A stretch of DNA of 64,000 nucleotides from Epiperipatus broadwayi. Lineage: Eukaryota > Onychophora > Udeonychophora > Euonychophora > Peripatidae. A program made the translations under genes and the position numbers. The DNA lies in contig JAQFVV010006720.1 in NCBI GenBank assembly GCA_028023455.1, positions 365,085 through 429,084 of the forward strand, given 5' to 3'. The first letter of the stretch is position 1, and each line of letters opens with the position of its first letter. The notes beneath the pieces are model-generated. The model searched no databases, was not told the DNA's origin, and worked only from the letters and a program-made list of their open reading frames with translations. This document shows, one piece after another, positions 49,059-59,879 of the stretch.

Positions 49059-50990
49059 CTCAAGTTAAATAAAAAATTAAAGTGACTCTAAATACGTATG
49101 TGTGAATATCATATCTTGGAAATGTGGTTACTAATTTATTAATTTTAATATACATTATTGGAATTGATAAGAATATTTTGAGTAACATACTGTTTACGTT
49201 ATAATAGAATTGATTTAGGTCATTTATTGAAGTAAAGATAAAGAAAGAATTGGACATAGAGTATATGACTTTTTATATTGAGCACATTCAAATAAAAAAA
49301 TTCAGTTGGAAAAAAACAGAACATCGAACTATCTTTATATACATGTGTTAGTTATAGTATTGAATATTAGTATTATTGTTAGAATTTTGTCCTATAATTA
49401 TATGAAAATGGAAAAAAAACTTGAAAAATGTGACTCATTAATTTATTTATATCTTGAGAAATATTTATTAGTTTGCATATTTTACATTGATTTTGTGTTT
49501 GTGTATCTCAAGTGCAGTAGTCATGTTATAAAATTCAATTAGAATTTATCAAGTATGTTTGTCAATCAAATTTTAATTAATAATATTAAATAGTATTTAA
49601 GCCTTATTTAATATTATAGTTGAAACCAATAATCAAATTTAATATTTATTTTAAGAACACATGACATATGTTTTTTTTTATATTAATTACACCCCATGTT
49701 TTTTAGAATGTTATAAAACAAAAACCAATATTACATAAATCTTTTCAGTGTAAAAACTCCAGTTGCACAAGTGAGTTTCAACTGTAAACCTTTGATTCAT
49801 CAATTACTGAATAGTCAGTAAAATATATTCATCTTTTAATAATATATTAATTTTAGTTTTAATAATTTTTTAGATTATAAAAGTGAACAAAAGTATTTAT
49901 TCAAAAATAAATTTCTATTTATAATTATAAAAATATTCGATAGTGGAAAACCTAAAAACAAAGTTTGTACAAAATTAGAAAGTGCTTCAGACTTCATTGA
50001 TTTATTTATCAATTTTACATTACATAAAACTAAATAGTTATTACTAAAATCTTAACTATTTTTCTAAAAAAAAAATTTCAGCATATTTTGTCTAAATAAT
50101 TTATAATATGTTAAAAAATATTTTATAAAATGCTCTAAAACTTTCATTTTCATTTAAAAAAAAAACAAAGAAGTTGGATCAGTGAAAATTATTGATAAGT
50201 GGTCTCCCTTGTCCAATATGAGCAACAACTAATCAGTGCCTAGGAAAGACCACCTTACACCATTGTTAAAACTTTAATTTGGATATTATTAATTTTTTAA
50301 TTGTAAAATAATTCTAGTTTGGGCAACAACATATGGGACGTTTTTAAGCATTAAAATGACTATAAATTCATCATGGTAATGTAAAAAACTGATGTTTTTC
50401 GAGCAACTTGAAGTTATGTTCATCTATGACTAGAGACTTCTAGGAAATGGTTTAAGTATTTCATTTAAATGGGTAATTACTGAATAATAAAAGTGAGGAC
50501 ACATTTATTTATGAATATAATTATTATTTATTACTTTGTAAATAAAATTAAAATACATATGTTATTTAATTATTTGTACTATTTTTAGTAAATATTTAAT
50601 AAGTGATTAATACATAATGGATTATTAGCCTCTAAATGTTTTAACTCTGAGATATTGTTTGATTATAGATATTGCATAGAGAGGAGGATTTATATACATG
50701 CATAATAAATATTGGGATTTAGCCAACACATCTAACTGGATAGTATAAACTAATCACAAATATATTTATGAATATATATATTATATTTCAGAATACACAT
50801 ATAATACTTTGAATTCAGATTTTAAAGCACACTCCATCTATCCACACTATCTCATACAATTGATACACATGACCACACACACGTAGAAAATATATAATAA
50901 TATTGTTTTAGTACATGAATAATCTTCTTATGTTTTGTATCAGTAGAAAAATAAGCTTTTTGCAACAATCTTACCCATATGATATATATA
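48326..50990. other. AT-rich DNA with a TA-rich cluster
   Basis: No gene. (TA)n tracts at 48935-48971 and 49025-49055 bracket a CTCTCGCTCTC passage. Open frames of 65-78 codons (for example 49306-49542) are Ile/Tyr-rich with no motif. Confidence 0.6.
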
Positions 50991-50996
50991 ATCAGA

Positions 50997-51066
50997 GTTC
51001 AGTTTATATTAAGATAGCAAATCTTCATACTTTAGTGGACAGGCTTGCTATCTTACTATAAACTGA
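50997..51066. repeat. Short inverted repeat
   Basis: CAGTTTATATTAAGATAGCAA near 51000-51020 pairs with TTGCTATCTTACTATAAACTG (51045-51065), leaving a 24-base loop. The right arm also starts the 75-bp tandem unit. Confidence 0.6.
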
Positions 51067-51204
51067 GCACTTTATATATATATATATATATATATGTCCA
51101 CAGATGGCGTTCTACCAAAAATATATCTGACTATAAACTGAGCACTTTATATATATATATATATATATATGTCCACAGATGGTGTTCTACCAAAAACATC
51201 GATC
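51055..51204. repeat. 75-bp tandem duplication containing TA tract and hairpin end
   Basis: ACTATAAACTGAGCACTTTA begins at 51055 and again at 51130. Each is followed by a TA tract and GTCCACAGATGG.GTTCTACCAAAAA. The duplication therefore copied one end of the adjacent fold-back element. Confidence 0.8.
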
Positions 51205-51312
51205 AAGCGTATGTTTTGTTTACATAAACGTCAGAGCAGTATTCTCTGTCGTTTATGTAAACAAAACATACGCTTGATCAGTGTTTTTGGTAGAACGCCA
51301 TCTGTGGACATA
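51168..51312. mobile_element. Fold-back (hairpin) MITE-like element
   Basis: A nearly perfect inverted repeat of about 145 bases. The left arm is TATGTCCACAGATGG...TTTGTTTACATAAACG and the right arm its complement ending CCATCTGTGGACATA, with about 10 bases at the centre. It is related to 14026-14208 by the GATGG-GTT-T-CCAA opening and the TTGTTTACATAA block. It is flanked by a TA tract on the left. Confidence 0.75.
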
Positions 51313-51439
51313 AATACAAGCGTTAGCAAGTTTTTTAACTTGCATTTTTGTTTTTCATATATATATATAGATTAAATGTTTTCATAGTTGTATGATGTAG
51401 AAAAATGACTTTTTGGGGGCAAAAACGGTGTATTATTTT

Positions 51440-51490
51440 GTATTATATACCGATATTTCGACGAACTATCATCCACCACTGTCAAGGTAC
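51440..51490 (-). other. Penelope-end-like short motif
   Basis: On the minus strand, GTGGATGATAGTTCGTCGAAAT followed by ATCGG has the spaced GATGA...CGAAA layout often found near Penelope-like element ends. It lacks the full CTGATGA box. The assignment is weak. Confidence 0.2.
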
Positions 51491-51744
51491 TCTTAAAAGA
51501 AAATTTGTTCCACAATCAATAAATCATTTTCTCTTCATAATGATTAATAATATTATATTCAATGTTTTAAGGTTGTATGAACAAATCATTTTTTCAAGAA
51601 TTGACTGTGACAATGGTGTATGCTAGTTCATCAACATATTGGTATATAATAAAAAATAAAACAGTTTTACACAAATATCATTTATTTATATCTATTAATA
51701 TACACACAGTGTACTATGTTGTTGTATGTCATGAAACCCAAATT

Positions 51745-51859
<115 letters not shown>

Positions 51860-51860
51860 A

Positions 51861-52193
51861 TAGTGTTATTGACACTTGGTTTACTTGGCATTATTTCTGC
51901 AGGAAAACAATGCTATTCTTTAAAGAAATAAAAAGAGAAAATAACAGTAGTAATAATTGATTAATAAAGTATGCTCTTCACTCACTTTGGCATATTTGGG
52001 TGAATAACTAATAGATTTAATAACTCAATGTCATTTTTAAAAAGAGAACATGAATAATTTAATTGAGATATTAATAATTAGAGCAAATTAATATGGTATA
52101 AAAGCTAAACAGTAATTGATTTTGGATGGGTAGAGGGGAGAGTAGATGAGTGTCTTATCATAAAGCACAATAACTTCTGGTAATTTCTTTTTG

Positions 52194-52281
<88 letters not shown>

Positions 52282-55200
52282 GTTTAAAGAATTATACAAC
52301 ACTGATTGTTAATTTAATGTATTTATTATTTTTTTATTGTCAAATTACTTTGTAATCCAGGTAGATAATACTGAAAACTATATGATTGTAATAAGTTTTT
52401 CCTTTCTTTTGTTTATGTTATAATCAAATGATTATTTTTCTGGAAAGGTCGCTAAAGTAAAAAAAAATAAAAAAAAAAAAAAACAACAACAAAACGAAAC
52501 AACCAATTTCATAATCAAGATCATTTTTTTAAAAAAAAAATAGATAGTCTGCTTTTAGTTTTCAAGGAAGGAACAGTGCTGAAATTTGGTAACTCAATTT
52601 TTTCATCATATTTTGCAGAAATAAATGTAATCAAAGTAAAATTTTAATAATATAATGTGTGGCTAAATTATTTTGATAAGATATCCTGATTTTCTTTGCC
52701 ATCTACCTATTTAAAGACCTTTTATACTTAAAAATTTATTGTCTCACGCTAAAGTTAAAAATGACAGAATTAACTAAAAGATTCACGAAAAATTATATTA
52801 TATCTAAATTAAGGAAAAGAAGCGATTTCCAAGAAAAGATTAATTATTTATTAACTTTATGTCATTTATTGATATTTTCTTGGTATAGAAAGAAAAAAAA
52901 AATAATAATTGAAAGAAATATTTTGAAACCAAGGAAAATCAACTAGAAACATTTTTGCACTCTTTCTCAATATTGTCTGCCTTTACAAGTAATGTAGTTA
53001 CATACGTTAAAATATGTATTATTCACCAAGAATTGTCTGGAAATAATAATAATGATAAATAAGATTAAATTATGCACCTGTATATTTTAAAAAAATATAT
53101 AAAAAAAAAATATAAACTTTCTCAGAGTAAATATAGGAAAAGTTATATAGGGGCATTCTTACGGAGAAGTTACCGTTAAAAAAAAAAATTATAATTCCTA
53201 AGTATGAACAAAACTAAATATCTTAGTGACTTAATGATAAAAATAAATGATATATTATATTATACATCAGTTGGAATTATTAAAACTTCCTGTGCACGTA
53301 AATTGACTGCAGTTATTATCATAATAATCTCTCGGAAAATTGCGCATTTTCGTCCATAAATAAGCTAGCTAATAAGTATATGTATCGTCAATAAAAAAAA
53401 ATATTGTGTATGTTTATCATCTATAGTCAAATATTCGTCTATATTAGAAGTCTCTTTTTTTCTTGGATCCCAAAATTGTAGTAGTTTAATTCAAGTAAGA
53501 ATTAATCTTCAATTCTGCTATATTTTTCTTTACCTAATTTATTAAACGCACAAAATAAGAGAAAACTTTTATTTAAAGGAAATAATACCATGTGTTTATT
53601 GTTTTTAAACTTGCTTTGTGAAATACGACTGGATAAAGCTCTTCACCTGGACCAATTGCTCAACAGAAAAACATTTTCTAATGAGAGAGTATGCACTTGT
53701 TAATTAATGATTGTTTAAAACTAAGTTATAAATGATATGTATTTTTTTATATCACATAGATTAAAGTCTGTATGGTCAAGTGATATTTAATAGCCTTGTA
53801 ATGACAAAGGTATGTTTTAATATAATTATTATAGGTTAAGTTGATATTTAACACGAAAAAAAAAAAATCTATAAAATATGTTTTAATTATTACATACAAT
53901 TGTAGCTAGAAATTTTGTATGTTAGATACGTAAAAGAAAAAAAAATTTAGATATTTAAGGGGTAAAATAAATATTGAAAATTATCAGAAGTAACTAAAAA
54001 AAAAAAAATAAAAAAAATGCTATAACAAAATATTTCTTGTTAAAATTTTGAAACGAATTTATACTGTATTAATTGAGGAATTTATTCCTAATTATTCCTA
54101 AATAACACATCCACTTTATGTAGTTTAAGATAGTATGCTACCAACTATTTTGAATGTTCCTTTATTAAAGTCAAAATTATTATACTTTTATTCTATGATG
54201 TCCATTGATTTCAGATGTTGATCAAAGTATACACGGTAACATAAGTTTATTATAATCAGTGTATTTACTTATCCTGCCCAGATATAGCATTGGTATATGC
54301 TTAATATTCACATAGGTAATAATGTTAATGTATTTATTTTGTGGGATGAAAAATGATGTCCCCAAAAGCTTTTTTTTCCATGAGAGGAAGATTTTAAATA
54401 TAATGTTTGGGTATGTTTATAGCCCAAGTGATCGATTCTCATAGATAGGACGATCAAGATTTATCTAGCATTTAGTATGTTTCATTCGTTTAAATCCCAG
54501 GAGAGGATTGTATTTGGGGTGTGTTCGTTGTATGCCTAAGTAAGAGGCAAGAAACCACCAAAATATTTTAATGTAGTAGATTACTTTACAAACCTTCGTG
54601 ATTACTCCATATTCCTCATGTGAAAATAAAGATACCTCCACCATGGAAGGTGTTGATTATTGTGCTTAATTTTGAAAGTTCGGGCAAGATAAAGGTTATA
54701 TTGGAGGTGTTAGTTCCTCAAGATCCACTTTAGTATAAATAGTGTGTTAGTAACTAAGATCAATATCTGTATTGTGCTGCTAAATATTGCTAGTATTTGA
54801 CAAGTAAATCAATGGAGAAAGTAATGAAAATTGCGTAATTTAAAATGCTTATTTACTGAAGGAATATTCAAATGCAATATTTCATTCTGGTTAGTAATTA
54901 AATAATACTCATATTTTAAAATTATACGTATGAATAAAATTTGTATCATAACTTAAGTTAGCATTAAGTTAAATGTAAGATGGTAAGTGTAACTTCTGAT
55001 AACTGGCCTATAATTAGAATAGGTTATCCCATTAAAGACCATAGATAAAGTAAATGTATTAGAAATAAATTTAATATTTTGCGTATTGCATATGATTGGA
55101 TTAATCATTTAAAAAAAAAAAATAGTTAGTCAATAATTTTGAATAAAAGCTTCTACAAGGTTACCAAAATTTAATAAACAATGTATTGGGAATGAAATGT

Positions 55201-56258
55201 ACTTTTAGTTAATCAATCCATATGATTGCATACAGAGGAGAAGTAGTAACCTCTAGTCCATAACCAAAAGAGTATACAGATTAATGTCAGTTATATTTTA
55301 TATTTTTGTATTACTATGGGATTATTGAATAAATGTTCATATATTTTTTTTGTGATAATAATAAATTATAGTCTTGTTAAAATTTGTTGTAGATTCATTT
55401 TTTTTTGTTTTTATATGCTAAATATAAGTGTTTGCACAACATTTGCAAAACCTTTTCTTGAGTCCGAAATCATTCCAAATTCTTAAAAACTTAATATACC
55501 AGATAAATAAAGTTAAGCAGATCAGAATATGTCATTATATTTTAGTTAAATGATAATTATTAATGGAGTTGAAAACTTAAGACTAAACATTCACCTTTGT
55601 ATAAAAAAAAAAAAAAAAATGAATTTATTCCCAAACCATTAACTTTGGTTGCACATTATTCCAAACATTTAGTTAAATTGTCTAAGTAATAAATCTTAGT
55701 TATATTATTGTGTTGTCATGGATGATGGAAGGACACAAAAAGCACCCTTGTCTTTTTATTATTCTGACTGAGATTCTGAAAAAAAAAAAGCTGTGTTATT
55801 CAAAATTATACATCATTATTGAATAGAATTATCATCTCTTTAAATAATATAGCAGTTGATATGAGAGATGAAGACACATTGAATTTAAGTAAAATAAATG
55901 TTTCCTATAGCCAACCAGAATGCCAGTCATATACAACAACACAATACTGCCGAGCATTTCCTTACATGAAACAAAGAACCCAGAGATTAATATTATTATA
56001 ATTATTCTTTAAATTAATAAGTGATCAATTATTGTTGTTATTACAATCGTGGCATGGCTTAAGAGAATTAAATATAATACAATTGTATTATATGAAAGGT
56101 ATTTTAGATCATATTGGAAAATTAATGGATATGTTGCTTTGTTTTGGTTGCCTTAACAACAACCTGTGTAAAGTAGTGTCACAAATAAATAAATTTCTAA
56201 TAAAATGAACTATAAATTTCTAATAAACTAATAATTTCTAATAATTTCTGGGTTAGAA
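51861..56258 (+). mobile_element. Family C giant 5' LTR (about 4.4 kb)
   Basis: Collinear with 59485-63860 over its full length. A 200-base sample (54181 onward against 61799 onward) shows about 3 percent difference plus small indels, so the insertion is fairly recent. The 3' edge TGGGTTAGAA (56249-56258) is shared by both LTRs. Six bases of the expected TGTAACC start are lost into the TA tract. An internal (TA)n lies at 52197-52279. Small frames inside (52761-52946, 55819-56001) are repeated in the other LTR only because LTRs are copies, so this is not evidence of coding. The length is far beyond the few hundred bases to 2 kb usual for animal Ty3/gypsy LTRs. Confidence 0.9.
52197..52279. repeat. 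(TA)n inside 5' LTR
   Basis: Two TA runs split by ACATTA. The allelic position in the 3' LTR (59827-59896) has different lengths and break points. Confidence 0.95.
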
Positions 56259-56259
56259 A

Positions 56260-56281
56260 TGGCCGCCCAACTACAGGGGCC
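56260..56281 (+). promoter_or_regulatory. Family C primer-binding site
   Basis: Directly after the 5' LTR, TGGCCGCCCAACTACAGGGG follows the form TGGCGCCCAAC...GGGGC, the primer site of many retroelements using tRNA-Lys. It has one extra C and a few changes. The position next to the LTR supports the call. Confidence 0.65.
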
Positions 56282-56829
56282 TTCGATGGCTATAGTTGGC
56301 CACGAGGAATTTAGTAAACTTTTCTTAAAATCAATATTAATATTGTTTGCACTTGAACATATTAGTTATTCATTGATTAAAAATATTTGCCAATAATGAA
56401 TTGTCTTAGCCATAAGATATTATGTTAATATCTATTATATGATCTAATCTTTTGGCCACTGAAAAAAAAAATAAGTTGTCAGTTTAGGATGTTGTGGTCT
56501 GTAGGCAATTCCATAAAACATTGTAATGATTTTATCATTTATGATGATCTGTTTGTCTGGTCTTGTGATTGGCACTTATGCTATATTACATAATATAATG
56601 ATATTTATATGGACTAAGAAGCATGTGAAAAAAAATGGCATATTTAGTAGTTAATGTTGGAGCTTTAGGAATATTAAATGTCAGAGCATAGTTTTTGGTG
56701 TAGATTGTTTTTGGTAGGAGAGGCATGGAGGCAGGATGTCTTGTCAATAATTTCTTATCGATAAATTTATTAATAGTTCATTGCTATTATTTCAGTACTG
56801 TTAAATACTAAAAGAGTTAAAATTTTAAT
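56282..56829 (+). other. Family C untranslated leader
   Basis: About 550 bases between the primer site and gag with no long open frame. By position it would hold any packaging signal, though none can be recognised by eye. Confidence 0.5.
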
Positions 56830-59002
56830 ATGAGTGACAACAAAGATAATCATAGTATTTCTGAGGATTTGGGAGGATCCCAAGCGTTACAATCCCCTGA
56901 TACACAGACTCCATATTTTAGTGTACAATTAAAAGAGGAAGGGGAAGATTTGGATATAGCTAACCCAGAAGAAGCCACAATAATAAAGGGAAAACATGAA
57001 AATGAGCCAGATCAATTAATGAGAAATACATTGGAGGAATTCTTGAAAAAAATAGAAAAATCAAATAGTGAATTGAAAAGTCAGATACAAAACTCAAATA
57101 GTGAATTAAAAAGTGAATTAAAAAGTCAGATCCAAAACTCAAATAGTAAATTACAACAATCAAATAGTGAATTAAAAAGTCAGATCCAAAACTCAAATAG
57201 TAAATTAGAACAATCAAATAGTGAATTAAAAAATTCAGATACAAAATTTAAATATTAAATTAGAGAATCAAATGCAGGAGATCAAAGAGACATCTCAAAA
57301 TCAAGTACAGGAGATAAAGGACTTAAGGGAAGATTTGAGAAATCATGTAGAAGAATCAAAATTGGCCTCTGAAAAGCTAGAAATAAGAATATGGAAAGAG
57401 ATCGAAACAAATTCGGAAAGGGCAGAAAATATGATTGAGGCTATCCAGCAGGACTTTAAAAGTCAATATATTGTATTAAACAATGAAGTACAGGAAATAA
57501 GAAAGTATGAAAAGGAAACAGTAGTATTCCAAATAGAAGATCAGGATAGAGTTGAATCTATTAAGGGAGAATTAGACAGTGCTAGAAGTGAAGCTAGTAA
57601 TTTGAAAAAGGAAGTGAAAAATATAACTCTAGCACCTGACAATGTAGTGAAAGGATGTCAGAGCCAGATTACCAGATTAATAGCTAAACTAGAAACTCAA
57701 GAGTTGACCCAATGTGAGATTAATAAAAATCTAGAAAGTGAGCTAAGTCAAGTTATGGGAAAAGTAGAAAATTTTAATGATATAATAAAGAGTAATGCAC
57801 AGCTATTACATAATAATCTCCAAGATGAAATAGGGGAATTAGTGACTCAGTGTGAGAGTAAAGTCTATCAAAGGTTAGAAGATAAATTCGGGATAGATAA
57901 AGATGAAACTATTAACCAATTGGAACAACAGATTAAACACTTAAATGTAGGCCTAAAAGATAGTTCAAAGAGAATAGACTGTGAATGGCAGAACTATAAG
58001 TTAGAATTAGAGAGTCGAATGCAAGCTATAGACTATAATAGGGATAATTTTACAAAAAGTAAAAAAGTTGTTCAAAGTAAAGGTTTATCTGAAACACAAG
58101 TAAAGGAAACAAATAATGGTCATAATAACCAAGTAATATCTGAGTTACATACGGTAATTAATCCAGTAGAATCAATATATGATCCATTAAATGAGGCTAG
58201 AAGTAAAGTCATGCTAGAGCCAGAAAGTAATAGCTCCATGGCCTTAAAATTCTTAAAAATAAAATTTTTTAGAGGTGAATATCTGGAGAATCCACACGAG
58301 TATCTCCAGAATCTAGAGGTGTTATTCACCTTATGTCATTTATCTGAGATAGAAAATATTGCTATTGCCACTAACCATTTGTGTGCAACATCTAAAGACT
58401 GGTGGCAATCATTATTTATTAAACCAGAAACATATGGAGACTTCAAATATCTTATGTTAGCTAGTTTTTGGGGGGAAGACCGCCAAGATAACCTGAGATA
58501 TCAGATATCTCAGGAAAGTTATCATGTAAATAAGGGTAGTTATACTCAGTTTTTCAGGAGTCAGGCCGTCAAATTGAAAACCTTGACAGCTTATCCTTTA
58601 TCTGAGACACAAATTGTGCGAATAATTCGCCATAATCTGCTGAGGCATATAGAACAGATCTTGATTGCTGCTGACAGACATACCATAGAAAAGGTAGTAG
58701 AAATTTTAGATTCGTTAGAGACCAGCGATAAGAATATTGATAATAGAATTAGGGTAAATAGAGACACCCATCTGATGGTGAGTAATATCAATTTCGCAGA
58801 TAGGTCACATATGGGAAGGAGGAAGTTTGTTAAAGAAAAAGGAAATTATAGGACGAATCCCTATGGTAGACAGAATAGCCACCTCAGTAGGCCAATAGTT
58901 AAGAGTAGAATTCTGAATGAGAATCAACCTTCTACTAGTGGTATCCCAACAATACCAAAGAAAAATATAAAAGGTAGTAAAAGTAGCGGGGCATTAAATT
59001 AA
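56830..59002 (+). pseudogene. gag: Family C gag (nearly intact, one frameshift)
   Basis: Two frames, 56830-57258 and 57272-59002, join by a single extra base in an A-run near 57229-57234. Without it the frame would encode about 720 residues. The N-terminus is acidic. Residues about 75-140 are tandem repeats built on NSELKSQIQ / NSKLEQ, and a long charged coiled coil continues to about residue 420. A Ty3/gypsy capsid-like domain follows (second frame residues about 320-500). Its signatures are FLKIKFFRGEYLENPHEYL, CATSKDWW, and a C-terminal helix with DRHTIEKVVEILDSLE. The tail is basic (GRRKFVKEKGNYR) with no CCHC knuckle. Capsid assembly and RNA packaging are the family role. The start is the first ATG after the leader and the frame is otherwise clean. 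The repeat-rich coiled coil makes this gag larger than usual. Confidence 0.85.
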
Positions 59003-59048
59003 AAAGGACCTCGCAGGAATGTTCCTCACTTCGGGGCCCTATTTTTAA

Positions 59049-59363
59049 ACATATGGGGAACAGCATAATGTAGAACATGACCAAGTACTGGCCAGAATTA
59101 ACCTTAAAAAGATGGGTGATAAACACACTCGTTATTCCAAAACCAGTCCACATCCTTTTAAAGTCCATGATTTTGTTTTAATTAGAACTCCCCATGTGAG
59201 TAATCTCCGGAAACATATGTTTAACAAATTCATGTATCTTTATGAAGGCCCCTATGAAATTGTGAAACAAGAGGGTGAGAATGCCTTCTTAGTCTCAACC
59301 CCTAATGGAACAAAAGGTACCTATAATGCCCGAAGCTTACTACCATATCCCAAGAAAAATTAA
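59049..59363 (+). pseudogene. Family C integrase C-terminal fragment
   Basis: An open stretch about 46 bases after the gag stop reads EHDQVLARINLKKMGDKHT...FKVHDFVLIRTP...KFMYLYEGPYEIVKQ and ends ARSLLPYPKKN. This is the end of a retroelement integrase: the basic linker, the strand-rich VHDFVLIR segment, and the GPY(F) module in YEGPYEI. Integrase inserts cDNA and this domain binds target DNA or chromatin. The zinc-binding and catalytic DDE parts are missing, as are all of protease, reverse transcriptase and RNase H, so a deletion of most of pol lies between 59003 and about 59064. It ends about 120 bases before the 3' LTR, the normal place for the pol end. Confidence 0.8.
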
Positions 59364-59469
59364 ATCCTTTAAACTGTATTTATTGACATAAGAAAGAAGT
59401 AGGATATAAACTTAGTAATACCATAAGAAGTGTTAAAAATGCATATATTATTTTATTTTTTATTTATTA

Positions 59470-59484
59470 TAATAGTGGGAGAAT
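59470..59484 (+). promoter_or_regulatory. Family C polypurine tract
   Basis: TAATAGTGGGAGAAT lies immediately before the TGTAACC start of the 3' LTR. It is purine-rich (GTGGGAGAA) and in the position where plus-strand DNA priming occurs. Confidence 0.6.
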
Positions 59485-59824
59485 TGTAACCTAGTGTTAT
59501 TGACACTTGGTTTACTTGGCATTATTTCTGCAGGAAAACAATGCTATTCTTTAAAGAAATAAAAAGAGAAAATAACAATAGTAATAATTGATTAATAAAG
59601 TATGCTATTCACACACTTTGGCATATTTGGGTGAATAACTAATAGATTTAATAACTCAATGTCATTTTTAAAGAGAGAACATGTATAATTTAATTGAGAT
59701 ATTAATAATTAGAGCAAATTAATATGGTATAAAAGCTAAACAGTAATTGATTTTGGATGGGTAGAGGGGAGAGTGGATGAGTGTCTTATCATAAAGCACA
59801 ATAATTTCTGGTAATTTATTTTTG

Positions 59825-59879
<55 letters not shown>

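Noticed and set aside
57229-57240. Programmed frameshift within gag
   Set aside because: The A-run could slip, but the shift falls inside gag rather than at a gag-pol border, and a one-base insertion in a repeat unit is the simpler reading.
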